Assembly (NCBI GenBank): GCA_902763885.1
Contig: CACWTU010000001.1
Span: 1-64,000 of the forward strand
DNA from: an uncultured Bacteroidales bacterium
Lineage (GTDB): Bacteria > Bacteroidota > Bacteroidia > Bacteroidales > Bacteroidaceae
Length of the DNA stretch: 64,000 nucleotides
Direction: 5' to 3'
Numbering within the stretch: position 1 is the first letter of the stretch; each line of letters begins with the position of its first letter. A model generated the notes under the pieces. That model saw only the letters and a program-made list of their open reading frames with translations, searched no databases and was not told the DNA's origin. The translations under genes and the position numbers were made by a program. Shown piece after piece: positions 35,259 through 45,238 of this stretch.

Positions 35259-37913
35259 TTAAAACTCCTGACCCAGGATGAAGTGTACCTGACTGCCACC
35301 AAACTGTTTACTACCCATTATAGGATCAAAGCCGTAAGCCCAGTCTATACCCATCAGGCCAACCATCGGAAGCATAATACGTACACCTACTCCGGCAGAA
35401 CGCTTCAAGTCAAAAGGATTAAATTTTCCTATGCTGCTCCAGGCATTTCCGGCCTCCACGAATGCCAATCCATAGATGATGGTTGAGTTCTCCATAAGGA
35501 AAGGATAACGCAACTCTGCAGCCATCCTGGTATATGCATAACCGTCAGAGTAAGGAGTGAGAGCACCATTGTCATAACCACGCAGACCAACAATCTCCGT
35601 AGCATATGTATATGAACCGCCGCTCATACCGTCACCACCCATATAGAAGGTCTCAAACGGTGATTTCTTATATTTGTTGTAATGTCCCAGCAGACCTAAA
35701 TCAAAACGGGTCATCAACACCAGACGTTTCTTGATTCCATTGGTGAGTGATGTATAGGTACGGCTACGGAATTTCCACTTGTTGTACTCAATCCATTTAT
35801 GTTTGTCCTGTAATTCCTGCTGATAGGTTGCCGATGTATTGTCAGCAGCAAGATGCTCATAATCCTTTCCGTCCCAAAGAGAATATGGCGGAGTGAAATA
35901 TACTGAAAAGGCAAACTCAGAACCGGTGCGCGGGAAAATAGGATGATCCGTAGAACTCCTGCTTATGGTGAAGCCCAGATTGATGTTGTTGCACGTTCCG
36001 TTGTTAATCAGGAAGTATGACCATTGTTTCAGTTTATAACGGGTATATGACAACTCCGTATAGAATGAAAAATAATCATCAGGCCAATGCAGACGCTTAC
36101 CCCATCCTATGCTGGCACCCAACATAGTGATATACTTGTCAGGATCATAATAAGACTCGTAGTTATTATAATAGTACCCACCGTTATTTCCGTAATAGTT
36201 ACTATACCCGTTCAGGTAATTGTAATAATTCTGATAATATGCAGAGTTATAGTAGTTACTGCTTATATCCGTCTGTTTGGAGAAGAACAGACCCACTGAA
36301 AGGGAATTGGGACGCTTGCCTCCTAACCATGGCTCCATGAAAGATATACTGTATGACTGGTAATACTGACCGTTGGTCTGGGCACTGAAAGAGAGCGTCT
36401 GGCCGTCACCTTGCGGCAGAAACATACGGTAGTTGTCACTTTTATGGAACAGGTTATACATACTGAAGTTGGTGAACTTAAGCGATGCACGACCTATCAA
36501 ACCGGTCTGACCCCAACCAAAGGAGAGCTCTATCTGGTCATTTCCCTTACTCTCAAGCTGCCAGTCTATGTCAACAGTACCGTCTGTCTCATCGGGCACA
36601 ATGTTATAATTGATGGCGGTCTGTTCAAAATGACCCATATTGGCGATTGAACGGTACGAGCGCTCAAAAGCATCATATGAAAATATATCACCTGGACGGG
36701 TGTAAAGTTCACGGCGTACCACATTTTCATACACGCGGTCATTTCCATGTATCAATACACGGTTGATAGTTGCCTGAGGACCCTCTGCTATACGTATATC
36801 CAGATCAATGGAATCACCTATGATGTTTGTTTCTACAGTATTGAGACGAAGCATCACATAACCATTGTTATAGTATCTCTTGCCAATAGCATCTTCATCT
36901 CCCTGCGTACGATCATTCAGTTTCTTCTGGTTATAGACATCACCTTTTTTCATGCCAAGGATAGATGAAAGCTGATCACTGGTATATACCGTATTACCTA
37001 TCCAGTTTACATTTCTCAGATAGTATTTTTCACCTTCGTCAATTTTGAGCCAAATATCAACCGTATTGTCCATAGGATTGGATGATACACTGTCATAGAC
37101 GATATAAGCATCACGATAACCCATTTCCCCGTACCTCTCAAGAATATTGTCCATATCCTTCTGGAACTCATCACTTACGTACTTCTTGGTCCTGAAGAAC
37201 TCACGCAATTTACCCTTTTCATTGGTTTTCTTCATGAGTTTCTTGATGTTGTTGTCTGTCAGAACCTCATTTCCTTCCAGATGAATGGTACGGACCTTGA
37301 CCTTCTCTTTTTTGTCTATATATACATCTACGTATGCAAGGCCGTCTTCATCAGGCTCGGAACGTTGCTGGACACGTACATCAGCATCATTGAAACCTCT
37401 TTCACTGAAATAGTCACGTATAAGTTTCTCTGAACGGTTCAATCCGTTTTGGGTAATCTGGCTACCTGCGAACATGCCTATCTTATCCTCAAGTTCCGAT
37501 GCCTCACCCTTGCGCACTCCGTGGAACACTACCTCCTTAACCTTGGGATTCTGTTCCAAAGCCAACTCCAACCATATCTTGTCACCGGCTATTTTGAGCG
37601 CTTTAATCTGTACATTGGCAAACAGTCCGGTAGCCCAAAGACGTTTCATGGCATTGGTGATGTCAGAACCTGGCACCGCTACACGCATACCACTTGAAAG
37701 CCCGGACATCTTAATAAGAGTCTTATGGTTATTCTCTTCTATGCCTGTAACCGATATGTCCGCTATTTCATACCTTTTCGGCGTACCGGAATAAAGAATT
37801 ACGGGATTCTCCTGTTCCACCATCAGATCATCAGCCTGTGCCGCAACGGATGAACAGCACAATACTGACATCAAAAAGAAAAAGATATGTCTTATCCTTA
37901 GTTTCATCATCAT
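35259..37913 (-). CDS. bamA: outer membrane protein assembly factor BamA
   Basis: Core of the BAM complex that folds beta-barrels into the outer membrane. It has 884 residues: a signal peptide (to about 25), POTRA domains (about 45-430, for example [54 protein letters not shown]) and a C-terminal barrel with [19 protein letters not shown], the conserved [13 protein letters not shown] loop (the VRGF/VRGY position) and a terminal Phe (HFILGQEF). One barrel loop (about residues 555-590) is unusually rich in Tyr and Asn. The start ATGATGATG overlaps the uppS stop. Confidence 0.94.
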   Translation of the reverse strand: MMMKLRIRHIFFFLMSVLCCSSVAAQADDLMVEQENPVILYSGTPKRYEIADISVTGIEENNHKTLIKMSGLSSGMRVAVPGSDITNAMKRLWATGLFANVQIKALKIAGDKIWLELALEQNPKVKEVVFHGVRKGEASELEDKIGMFAGSQITQNGLNRSEKLIRDYFSERGFNDADVRVQQRSEPDEDGLAYVDVYIDKKEKVKVRTIHLEGNEVLTDNNIKKLMKKTNEKGKLREFFRTKKYVSDEFQKDMDNILERYGEMGYRDAYIVYDSVSSNPMDNTVDIWLKIDEGEKYYLRNVNWIGNTVYTSDQLSSILGMKKGDVYNQKKLNDRTQGDEDAIGKRYYNNGYVMLRLNTVETNIIGDSIDLDIRIAEGPQATINRVLIHGNDRVYENVVRRELYTRPGDIFSYDAFERSYRSIANMGHFEQTAINYNIVPDETDGTVDIDWQLESKGNDQIELSFGWGQTGLIGRASLKFTNFSMYNLFHKSDNYRMFLPQGDGQTLSFSAQTNGQYYQSYSISFMEPWLGGKRPNSLSVGLFFSKQTDISSNYYNSAYYQNYYNYLNGYSNYYGNNGGYYYNNYESYYDPDKYITMLGASIGWGKRLHWPDDYFSFYTELSYTRYKLKQWSYFLINNGTCNNINLGFTISRSSTDHPIFPRTGSEFAFSVYFTPPYSLWDGKDYEHLAADNTSATYQQELQDKHKWIEYNKWKFRSRTYTSLTNGIKKRLVLMTRFDLGLLGHYNKYKKSPFETFYMGGDGMSGGSYTYATEIVGLRGYDNGALTPYSDGYAYTRMAAELRYPFLMENSTIIYGLAFVEAGNAWSSIGKFNPFDLKRSAGVGVRIMLPMVGLMGIDWAYGFDPIMGSKQFGGSQVHFILGQEF

Positions 37914-38662
37914 TTTGAATCGTGTTTACCGGCTATCTGAGCTCCTGTCAAACCAAAACGGCGCTCACGCTGCTGATATACGTAGATGGCCTTGCAAAGT
38001 TCCTCCATGTTGAAATCAGGCCAGAATGTATCACAAAAATAAAGCTCAGTATAAGCAGACTGCCATAACAGATAGTTACTCAATCTCAGTTCTCCACCGG
38101 TACGTATAAGCAACTCCGGATCAGGCATGAAGTTTGTAGTCATGGAGGATGACACCATTTCTTCATCTATCTGATCAGGACTTATCTCTCCTTTGGCTGC
38201 TTTTTCAGCCAGCAACCTTGCTGCACGGGTTATCTCCCAACGTGAAGAGTAACTCAAAGCCAGAACCATGCATGAACGGTCAAATGTCTTGGTGTGGTCT
38301 ATGCATTCATTCAGTTTGGCCTGTATCTCAACCGGCAGCCTTTTTACATCACCGATTACCCTGAAACGGACATGGTTCTTAATGAAAACATCCTCTTCAA
38401 TATTTTTGAAAAGAAGCCCCATCAGAGCTGTTACCTCTTCTTCAGGACGGTTCCAGTTTTCCGTTGAAAAAGTATATAAAGTCAGATATTTGATTCCTAA
38501 CTCTACCGCATTCTCCATTATCTTGCGTACAACTTCTACACCACGGATATGCCCCTCAGTGCGTTCCTTTCCCTGTTGCTCCGCCCATCGGCCATTACCA
38601 TCCATGATTATGGCAACATGTTGCGGAATGCGGTTTTTGTCCAACTGTTCCTGATATGTCAT
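37910..38662 (-). CDS. uppS: undecaprenyl diphosphate synthase
   Basis: Makes the C55 lipid carrier for peptidoglycan and surface glycans. It has 250 residues with [24 protein letters not shown] (catalytic Asp in MDGNGRWA), [36 protein letters not shown] and [12 protein letters not shown]. It lies 4 nt after porG and overlaps bamA by 4 nt. The order porG-uppS-bamA-skp is the same as in Porphyromonas gingivalis. Confidence 0.95.
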   Translation of the reverse strand: MTYQEQLDKNRIPQHVAIIMDGNGRWAEQQGKERTEGHIRGVEVVRKIMENAVELGIKYLTLYTFSTENWNRPEEEVTALMGLLFKNIEEDVFIKNHVRFRVIGDVKRLPVEIQAKLNECIDHTKTFDRSCMVLALSYSSRWEITRAARLLAEKAAKGEISPDQIDEEMVSSSMTTNFMPDPELLIRTGGELRLSNYLLWQSAYTELYFCDTFWPDFNMEELCKAIYVYQQRERRFGLTGAQIAGKHDSK

Positions 38663-38665
38663 ATT

Positions 38666-39364
38666 TTACTTTATTTCATCGTTACAATTACACGGACGTT
38701 TGAAAACATCAAACGTAACATATAGCATAGTAAAACTGTAGCTGTCCTTGTTCTTGATTCCCTTTCCTTTTATGAGGAACGGATTCTCAAGTGAAGCGGA
38801 TGTATCTGCTCCTACATCAAGTCTGTCCGTTGTAGTAAATCTCATGGACCATTCAAGTCCAATATTAACTCTTTCGGACAGTTTGAACCTTACACCCAAT
38901 CCTATAGGGAAATTGGCTGCAAAATCATTTTCAGCAGGCTTAGGTACATAAGACATTCCTATGCCGAGCAGTCCATAAGGGGCTAATCTGTGGTTATCTG
39001 CCCACCCTGTCATTCCGTATCCGCAGAAGCCCCACTCCACCTGAAAACCCAGGTCATATACCGTACGGCTGAACTTGATTTCATCACCGGGAATCACTCC
39101 GAATGCATTCTTTGAAGAACCCGATATTCCTGCTGCCGAAAGATTAGCCTTAAGCGCAAAACGGGAATTGACATTATATCGTGCTATTACGGAAAACACT
39201 CCATTGGTGTTACGGTAAAGACGGTCGTTGGCATCACCCATATAGAAACTTCCACCTCCGCCCAAGCCCAATTCCATCAGGTAGCCGTCATCCTGCGCCG
39301 CTGCAAAAGAGCAGCAGAACAGCATGATCGCAAAGGCCGGAACTTTCAGTTTCATAAATTTCAT
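38666..39364 (-). CDS. porG: PorG family (DUF6089) outer-membrane protein, type IX secretion
   Basis: A 232-residue beta-barrel with signal peptide (MKLKVPAFAIMLFCCSFAAAQ after an MKF extension). DDGYLMELGLGGGGSFYMGDAN matches the start of DUF6089/PorG proteins, and it ends LYVTFDVFKRPCNCNDEIK. PorG links the GldK/GldN ring to the outer membrane in Porphyromonas gingivalis. The name rests on family features plus the gene order porG-uppS-bamA. Its start overlaps the stop of the upstream DUF6242 gene. It is 23 kb away from the other type IX genes. Confidence 0.82.
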   Translation of the reverse strand: MKFMKLKVPAFAIMLFCCSFAAAQDDGYLMELGLGGGGSFYMGDANDRLYRNTNGVFSVIARYNVNSRFALKANLSAAGISGSSKNAFGVIPGDEIKFSRTVYDLGFQVEWGFCGYGMTGWADNHRLAPYGLLGIGMSYVPKPAENDFAANFPIGLGVRFKLSERVNIGLEWSMRFTTTDRLDVGADTSASLENPFLIKGKGIKNKDSYSFTMLYVTFDVFKRPCNCNDEIK

Positions 39365-40722
39365 TTGCCTCGTTTATCCAATCTTGTTACCGTTCCTCGC
39401 CACACCTGACCGTCAGCCGTCATAAGCCATATTGAACCAAGTCTGTCTACGGCATATGCAAAATCACCTTCATATCCCTTGAGCTTTTTGGGAAGCTGCA
39501 TATAACGGTTCCATGACGTTTCATTGTTTTTTACGTATGGACTACACAGATACCATGTAATACCATTGTCACTGGACTGTCTGAAACCGTTCAATCCTTT
39601 ACCGAATGCAAACAGGCTGCCGTCATATTTTATGACTGAAAGATTCTGCATTACCGGAAGCCTTAGACTGATGTTTGCAGGAGCATCCATCTGACTCCAT
39701 AAAGTATCTGTAGAAAGAGTTGTCCAAACAGAAAGGTTATTATTGCCCAAGCCTGCCAACACTGTCCTTTTTATGGATTTGTTTGTAGCAAGAGGATACT
39801 CAAAAGCTATGGCAGCAGAATCAGGAAAGCCCTCCGGCATCTTGCATGATTTAGTCCATTCTGACATATCGGAACTTTTGATTATGTTGCCGTCCGTATC
39901 AACAGCCCATATACTACAACTCTCCCCTTCAGTTCTGACAAGGCTTTTAATGCCACTTTTTACCTCTGTCCAGTCTATTCCGTTTATAGAGCCATAAATT
40001 GAATTCCCCGATTGGGCATAAATCCTTCCTCCCGATACAATTACATTACGGCTCCAACCGGCAGAAGGTATTCCCGACAACGCAACAGGAGCTGTCCATT
40101 TTCCTTCTGTTATGCTTTTTGACACAACTTCAAGAGCATCATTATCATCCAGTCCGAAATTATAGAGAGAATCGTTCAGAATAACGGCACAAGGCTCCCT
40201 TAACGCCGTAAAGCCCGTACTGTCGGCCTGACTCCAAAGAAGAGAATCAGGGAATACCTTACGTACATTCAGTTGCACTTTATAATCTCTCTTGTAGGTT
40301 CCGTCTGATGAAACCATCCTGAATACTACTCCACGTGCAGGAGTGAAATCTATGGAATCATATCCGGACCAGTAATAAACAGCACCAGGATCATCCGAAT
40401 AGTAATACAGGACAGTCCCTACGCCACTCACAGACGTAGTGACGGCATCAACGTCCGAACCGTAATCCAAAGAGTCAATATTGTAAATCCTGTTATTGAC
40501 CTGGTCTATTGTCATGGGGAACAGCACACCGCCGCCACGATAATATGTGATTGAGTCATTACCTTGCTGGTCTATATCCTGATAGCGGACATTATAGTAG
40601 CCTACTACGAATGACGTTATTGCAGCCTGAGGCGTTTTTTCCGTTTCTGTATCCTTAAGACAGGAAACGACTGAAACAAGCACAAAGGCAAGTATTATTA
40701 TAGAAAAAATGGTTCTCTTCAT
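39361..40722 (-). CDS. DUF6242-like lipoprotein with a beta-propeller-like C-terminal part
   Basis: First gene of the porG-bamA operon. The ATG at 40722 gives MKRTIFSIIILAFVLVSVVSC, a lipoprotein signal, and 453 residues. Residues about 20-170 hold a beta-rich domain (ITSFVVGYYNVRYQDIDQQG). Residues about 180-450 have recurring NGIDWT, DMSEWT and DNGITWY words typical of BNR/sialidase-type propeller blades, without catalytic residues I can point to. The product is probably a surface or periplasmic protein; function unknown. Translational overlap with porG (ATGA) suggests they work together. Confidence 0.7.
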   Translation of the reverse strand: MKRTIFSIIILAFVLVSVVSCLKDTETEKTPQAAITSFVVGYYNVRYQDIDQQGNDSITYYRGGGVLFPMTIDQVNNRIYNIDSLDYGSDVDAVTTSVSGVGTVLYYYSDDPGAVYYWSGYDSIDFTPARGVVFRMVSSDGTYKRDYKVQLNVRKVFPDSLLWSQADSTGFTALREPCAVILNDSLYNFGLDDNDALEVVSKSITEGKWTAPVALSGIPSAGWSRNVIVSGGRIYAQSGNSIYGSINGIDWTEVKSGIKSLVRTEGESCSIWAVDTDGNIIKSSDMSEWTKSCKMPEGFPDSAAIAFEYPLATNKSIKRTVLAGLGNNNLSVWTTLSTDTLWSQMDAPANISLRLPVMQNLSVIKYDGSLFAFGKGLNGFRQSSDNGITWYLCSPYVKNNETSWNRYMQLPKKLKGYEGDFAYAVDRLGSIWLMTADGQVWRGTVTRLDKRGK

Positions 40723-40816
40723 CAGAACTGTTGAAAAATGCATATATATTTAATCGCGCAAATTTAACAACAAAATCCGTAGGGGCGTGTGTAATAATGT
40801 TGTTTTATATTAAAGA

Positions 40817-40848
40817 TTGGGCATATCAGTCATTATTTTGTAACTTCG
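40817..40848 (+). promoter_or_regulatory. promoter of pyrE
   Basis: TTGG (40817-40820) and TAACTTCG (40841-40848) are separated by 20 nt, close to the TTTG/TAnnTTTG pattern, 33 nt before the ATG. Confidence 0.55.
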
Positions 40849-40880
40849 CGGCATTGAAAAACCTTAAACAAACATACATA

Positions 40881-41513
40881 ATGGACAATATCAAGACTCA
40901 AGTGGCAAGAGAACTGCTGCGCATAGAGGCTGTAAAAGTTCAGCCGGATGCTCCGTTCACATGGGCATCGGGATGGAAATCACCATTCTACTGCGACAAC
41001 CGCAAAGCACTTTCATTCCCTGAAGTAAGGACATTGGTACGTGATTCTCTTTGCAACGTCATAACACGTGATTTCCCTGATTTTGATGTAATAGCAGGTG
41101 TTGCTACCGGAGCCATAGCACAAGGAGCACTCGTAGCAGACCGTATGGGCAAACCGTTTGTATATGTACGTTCTGCACCAAAAGACCACGGTCTGGCCAA
41201 CCTGATTGAAGGTTATCTGGAACCTGGCAGCCGCGTTATGGTTGTTGAAGATCTGGTTTCAACCGGATTGAGCAGCCTCAAGGCTGTTGATGCCATACGT
41301 AATGCCGGCTGTGAGGTTATAGGCATGGTAGCCTCTTTTACCTACGGATTCCCTGTGGCAGAAGAGGCCTTCCGGAACGCCGGCGTCAAACTCTCCACTC
41401 TGACGGATTATCCTGCCATGCTGGAAACCGCAGTCACTTCAGGATATATAAAAGTTGACAGTTTACAGACACTTAACGAATGGCGGCAGAATCCCTCCGA
41501 ATGGGGTAAATAA
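40881..41513 (+). CDS. pyrE: orotate phosphoribosyltransferase
   Basis: Forms orotidine 5'-phosphate in pyrimidine synthesis. The ATG at 40881 (MDNIKTQVARELLRIEAV) gives 210 residues with FTWASGWKSPFYCDNRKALS, VAGVATGAIAQGALVADRM, the flexible-loop KDHG and the PRPP motif VMVVEDLVSTGLSSLKA. The frame from 40731 includes the promoter and is not real. The next gene starts 5 nt after the stop. Confidence 0.95.
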   Translation: MDNIKTQVARELLRIEAVKVQPDAPFTWASGWKSPFYCDNRKALSFPEVRTLVRDSLCNVITRDFPDFDVIAGVATGAIAQGALVADRMGKPFVYVRSAPKDHGLANLIEGYLEPGSRVMVVEDLVSTGLSSLKAVDAIRNAGCEVIGMVASFTYGFPVAEEAFRNAGVKLSTLTDYPAMLETAVTSGYIKVDSLQTLNEWRQNPSEWGK

Positions 41514-41517
41514 TACG

Positions 41518-41943
41518 ATGAAAAGGATAGAAAGTAACGTAAAACAGATTCCCTATTCACAGGAATCGGTATATGCAAAAGTCTCTGACCTGAGCAACTT
41601 GCGCGAGCTGATGGAGCGCATACCGGAAGACCAGAAACAAAATATCAAACTTGAGAATCTGGAATGTACTGCAGACAAGGTGAGCACTACCGTATCTCCT
41701 ATCGGAAAGGTTGAGCTGGCCATCGTGTCGCGTGAGCCTTTCAAATGCGTCAAGATGGAGACGACACAATCACCTGTAAAACTGATCATCTGGATCCAGA
41801 TTGTTTCCACAGGTGATTCCAGCTGCAAAATAAAGCTGACAGCTGACGCTGACTTAAATATCTTTATGGCCAAAATGGTGGAGAAACCGCTCACCGAGGC
41901 TTTAGACAAACTTGCCGATACTCTGGCAATGATTCCATATTAA
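41518..41943 (+). CDS. SRPBCC family protein
   Basis: A 141-residue protein from the ATG at 41518 (MKRIESNVKQIPYSQESVYAKVSDLSNL). The layout is that of the START-like SRPBCC fold (VYAKVSDLSNLRELMERIP, then beta strands, then a C-terminal helix MVEKPLTEALDKLADTLAMIPY). Such proteins bind small hydrophobic ligands; the ligand is unknown. It lies in a tight row pyrE-SRPBCC-argH, an arrangement seen in Bacteroidales. Confidence 0.7.
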   Translation: MKRIESNVKQIPYSQESVYAKVSDLSNLRELMERIPEDQKQNIKLENLECTADKVSTTVSPIGKVELAIVSREPFKCVKMETTQSPVKLIIWIQIVSTGDSSCKIKLTADADLNIFMAKMVEKPLTEALDKLADTLAMIPY

Positions 41944-41954
41944 AACAAACAACA

Positions 41955-43292
41955 ATGAAACCTATCTGGGACAAGGGTAAACCCGTAAACGAACTGATAC
42001 AGAAGTACACCGTAGGGCGTGACCGTGAGATGGACCTGATGCTTGCCAAGTATGACGTGCAGGGGTCACTGGCCCACATAACCATGCTTGAGTCTATCGG
42101 ACTGCTTGAAGCCGATGAACTTAAGGCTCTCTCCGCAGGACTCAAGGACCTGCTCCCTGTCATAGAACGCGGTGAATTCGTGATAGAAGACGGAGTTGAG
42201 GATGTTCATTCACAGGTTGAACTCATGCTTACACGCCAGCTTGGTGATATGGGTAAGAAGATACACAGCGGCCGTTCACGTAACGACCAGGTGCTGGTAG
42301 ATCTCAAACTGTTTACCCGTGACCGTCTGCGTAGTATCGTAAACTCCGTAAAGAGCCTGTTTGACATTCTCATTAAACAGAGTAACCGGTACAAGGATGT
42401 GTTGCTGCCCGGTTACACCCATCTGCAGATAGCAATGCCTTCATCATTCGGACTCTGGTTCGGTGCATACGCTGAGGCTCTGACTGACGATATGCTCCTT
42501 TTGCGTGCCGCCTTTGACCAGGCCAACCGTAACCCGTTAGGCTCTGCTGCCGGCTACGGCTCATCATTCCCGCTCAACCGTCAGATGACTACAGACCTAC
42601 TTGGTTTTGAGTCAATGAACTACAACGTGGTTTATGCCCAGATGACACGTGGAAAACTAGAACGTAACGTAGCTTACGCACTGGCTTCTGTTGCTGCCAC
42701 CATAAGCCGCCTGGCATTTGATGCATGCATGTACAACAGCCAGAACTTTGGTTTCATCAAGTTGCCCGATGACTGCACCACAGGCTCCAGCATCATGCCT
42801 CACAAGAAAAACCCGGATGTTTTTGAGCTTACACGTGCCCGCTGCAACAGGCTGCAGGCATTGCCTCAGGAGATAACCCTTATGACCAACAACCTGCCCA
42901 GCGGCTATTTCCGCGACATGCAGCTTGTAAAGGAGGTTTTCCTGCCCGCTTTTGAACAACTGGAGGAGGTCATTACGATGACCGCATATATGCTTGATCA
43001 CATAAAAGTACGAGAGGACATTCTCTCTGATCCCAAGTACGATGCAATATTCAGCGTTGAGGAGGTGAACCGCCTGGCACGTGAAGGCATGCCTTTCCGT
43101 GAAGCTTACCGCAAAGTGGGTGCTGAGATAGAGAACGGAACCTTCAAGGCTGACCATAACATTCATCATACACATGAAGGCAGCATAGGCAACCTTTGCA
43201 ATGACCGCATCACTGCCCGCATGGACAAGCTTGTATCGGAGTTTCCGTTTGCATATATTGACAAGGCAATAGACAGGCTTACATCAAAGTAA
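41955..43292 (+). CDS. argH: argininosuccinate lyase
   Basis: Last step of arginine synthesis, splitting argininosuccinate into arginine and fumarate. It has 445 residues of the fumarase/aspartase superfamily: IHSGRSRNDQVLVDLKLF, LLPGYTHLQIAMPSSFG and the signature GSSIMPHKKNPDVFEL with the catalytic Ser loop. It lies 11 nt after the SRPBCC gene and ends at a strong bidirectional terminator. Confidence 0.95.
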   Translation: MKPIWDKGKPVNELIQKYTVGRDREMDLMLAKYDVQGSLAHITMLESIGLLEADELKALSAGLKDLLPVIERGEFVIEDGVEDVHSQVELMLTRQLGDMGKKIHSGRSRNDQVLVDLKLFTRDRLRSIVNSVKSLFDILIKQSNRYKDVLLPGYTHLQIAMPSSFGLWFGAYAEALTDDMLLLRAAFDQANRNPLGSAAGYGSSFPLNRQMTTDLLGFESMNYNVVYAQMTRGKLERNVAYALASVAATISRLAFDACMYNSQNFGFIKLPDDCTTGSSIMPHKKNPDVFELTRARCNRLQALPQEITLMTNNLPSGYFRDMQLVKEVFLPAFEQLEEVITMTAYMLDHIKVREDILSDPKYDAIFSVEEVNRLAREGMPFREAYRKVGAEIENGTFKADHNIHHTHEGSIGNLCNDRITARMDKLVSEFPFAYIDKAIDRLTSK

Positions 43293-43311
43293 GAATCTGA
43301 TGACATCAATA

Positions 43312-43344
43312 AAAAATGCCGACCCGCGGGCCGGCATTTTTTTC
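43312..43344. terminator. bidirectional terminator between argH and the carboxylesterase gene
   Basis: AAAAATGCCG (43312-43321) pairs perfectly with CGGCATTTTT (43332-43341). The loop holds CCCGCGGG, which can pair further. T-runs occur on both strands. Confidence 0.85.
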
Positions 43345-43359
43345 GTTTTCATCGGAGGA

Positions 43360-44961
43360 TTACTCCCATGGAAGCTTAGTGATTGATTCGCCAAACTCTG
43401 AATTCTCAGCGTCGTTCTCATCAAGCTTGAATACCATGAAGCCGGGATTCTCCTTTGTGCAGGGAGCCCAGTCACCACCCTTAGGACCGTTAGGATCGCT
43501 GTACTTTGCAAAGTTGGTCCAAGCGGTAAGCATCTTCTCTGACAGATCCCAGTCACCCTGTGTCCAAGGTCTCCAGCAGTGCTGCAGTGACTTGAATACG
43601 AACCAGAGGTCTGATGAGTGGAATGCACCACGCAGACGCTGTGTAACCTCAGGATGTGAGCCGTCATCGGGCAGAGGACGTGCAAACTCATAAGCCCAAG
43701 CCTTGCTGCCGTTCTTGGTCATCTCCTGACGGTTCTGGCAGAATGCAGCAACACCTGCAGACATATTGCCCATATCGTTCAGAGTGTAACCGCACATATA
43801 AGGAACATCAGCCAGGGTACCGTCAAGAGCAGCCTCATCAAAGCTCTCCTTTGATACATAACCGTCAACGATAGGCATACCGGTGATGCTACCCATATTA
43901 CCGGTAGCGTTGCTGTAGATGCTGGCTACTGAATAGATAACCTCTGTATCGGCATTACGCATCTTCTGGAGGGTATTGTAACCTGCCCAGTCCATGATAA
44001 CCTTGGTGTTGAACTCAGCGCGCTGCAGAGCGTTCAGACCTTCCGGAGCCTGAGGAGCCTTATAAGCAGCAATACGCTCGGTATTGTTAGCGTTTCCGCC
44101 GCCAAAGCCGCCGAAACCGCCCATCATACCCATGCCCATGCCACCACGCATGCCGCCCATACCGCCGCGGCCGCCTGCTGCATTGTTGTTAGGAACGGTC
44201 AGGCCACCGGCGCTCATGATGATTGCCTTGTGGAACAGGCCACGTGCCAGAGGAGACTCACACAGTGTACGTACACTTCCACCACCAGCTGACTGGCCGA
44301 ATATCATTACGTTGTCGGGATCACCGCCAAACTGGGCGATGTTCTTCTTGATCCACTTGAGTGACTCAATCTGATCCAGGATACCATAATTACCTGATAC
44401 ACCGTTGGGGCTCTCAGCTGAGAGATCGGGGTGTGTCATGAAACCGAAGATTCCGAGACGATAGTTGATTGATACAAGGATAACATCCTTACCAGCCCAC
44501 TCCTGAGCGTCAAACTCAGGCTCTGAGCCCCATCCCTCGCGGTAACCGCCACCGTGAATCCACAGGGCAACCGGAAGCTTGGCATTTACATCACCCGGCT
44601 TCTTGGTCCAGATGTTCAGATAAAGGCAATCCTCACTGAAGGGAGCCTCATCACCATAACCCCACTCTGTGTAGTAACCACCCTTGTACTGGATGTGCTG
44701 ATAGCTGGGATGATCAAAACGGTCGCAAAGCTTTACGCCCTCCCAGGGAGTAACAGGCTGTGGGGCCTTCCAACGGTTCTCGCGGATAGGAGCAGCAGCA
44801 TAAGGAATGCCACGGAAAACAAAAACATCCTTTACGCGGTCAGCGCTTACGCCCTGAACCTGACCACCTTCGATACTCAATACGGGACTGAGTTTCTCAG
44901 TGTTGCATTGGCAGCTGGCCATCAAGGTCAGGATACCGGCAAAAAACAACAGTTTCTTCAT
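43360..44961 (-). CDS. type B carboxylesterase lipoprotein with a Gly/Met-rich insert
   Basis: A 533-residue alpha/beta hydrolase of the carboxylesterase/cholinesterase family with a lipoprotein signal (MKKLLFFAGILTLMASC). Features: FRGIPYAAAPIRENRWKAPQ, SEDCLYLNIWTK, oxyanion hole WIHGGGY, nucleophile Ser 224 in IFGQSAGGGSV and a probable catalytic His in GAFHSSDLWFVF. Residues about 257-292 form an odd low-complexity insert made mainly of Gly, Met, Arg and Phe (GGMGGMRGGMGMGMMGG), just after the nucleophile region. The substrate is unknown. A possible -7 box TACATTTG lies at 45023-45016 on the minus strand. Confidence 0.85.
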   Translation of the reverse strand: MKKLLFFAGILTLMASCQCNTEKLSPVLSIEGGQVQGVSADRVKDVFVFRGIPYAAAPIRENRWKAPQPVTPWEGVKLCDRFDHPSYQHIQYKGGYYTEWGYGDEAPFSEDCLYLNIWTKKPGDVNAKLPVALWIHGGGYREGWGSEPEFDAQEWAGKDVILVSINYRLGIFGFMTHPDLSAESPNGVSGNYGILDQIESLKWIKKNIAQFGGDPDNVMIFGQSAGGGSVRTLCESPLARGLFHKAIIMSAGGLTVPNNNAAGGRGGMGGMRGGMGMGMMGGFGGFGGGNANNTERIAAYKAPQAPEGLNALQRAEFNTKVIMDWAGYNTLQKMRNADTEVIYSVASIYSNATGNMGSITGMPIVDGYVSKESFDEAALDGTLADVPYMCGYTLNDMGNMSAGVAAFCQNRQEMTKNGSKAWAYEFARPLPDDGSHPEVTQRLRGAFHSSDLWFVFKSLQHCWRPWTQGDWDLSEKMLTAWTNFAKYSDPNGPKGGDWAPCTKENPGFMVFKLDENDAENSEFGESITKLPWE

Positions 44962-45074
44962 AAAATGTTTATTAGGTTAAGTTAAAATAATGTCCTCTTG
45001 AGAAATAAACTTCCACAAATGTAATATATTTTATTAGTTGTTAATTTTAACACGCCTTTTTTTTCCTTCATTTT

Positions 45075-45105
45075 TTGGCGAATCCCACTAAACGGAGTAC
45101 TTTTG
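45075..45105 (+). promoter_or_regulatory. promoter of tRNA-Leu and the DUF3108 gene
   Basis: TTGG (45075-45078) and TACTTTTG (45098-45105) with 19 nt between fit the promoter pattern of the phylum, 13 nt before the tRNA. Confidence 0.7.
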
Positions 45106-45118
45106 CATCGCTTCGCTC

Positions 45119-45203
45119 GCTCGAATGGTGGAATGGTAGACACGAGGGACTTAAAATCCCTTGGCCTTTATCGGCTGTGCGGGTTCGAGTCCCGCTTCGA
45201 GCA
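45119..45203 (+). tRNA. tRNA-Leu (anticodon TAA)
   Basis: An 85-nt class II tRNA. Acceptor GCTCGAA pairs with TTCGAGC, the anticodon stem AGGGA/TCCCT holds CTTAAAA (anticodon TAA), a long variable arm surrounds TTTATCGGC, and the T-arm is GCGGG TTCGAGT CCCGC. CCA is not encoded. The DUF3108 gene begins 35 nt later. Confidence 0.95.
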
Positions 45204-45238
45204 CTCCCCTTTCTGAATCCGGAAAATACTGCGTACCA

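Noticed and set aside
42657..43175. 172-residue minus-strand ORF opposite argH
   Set aside because: Lies entirely in the conserved lyase; no family features.
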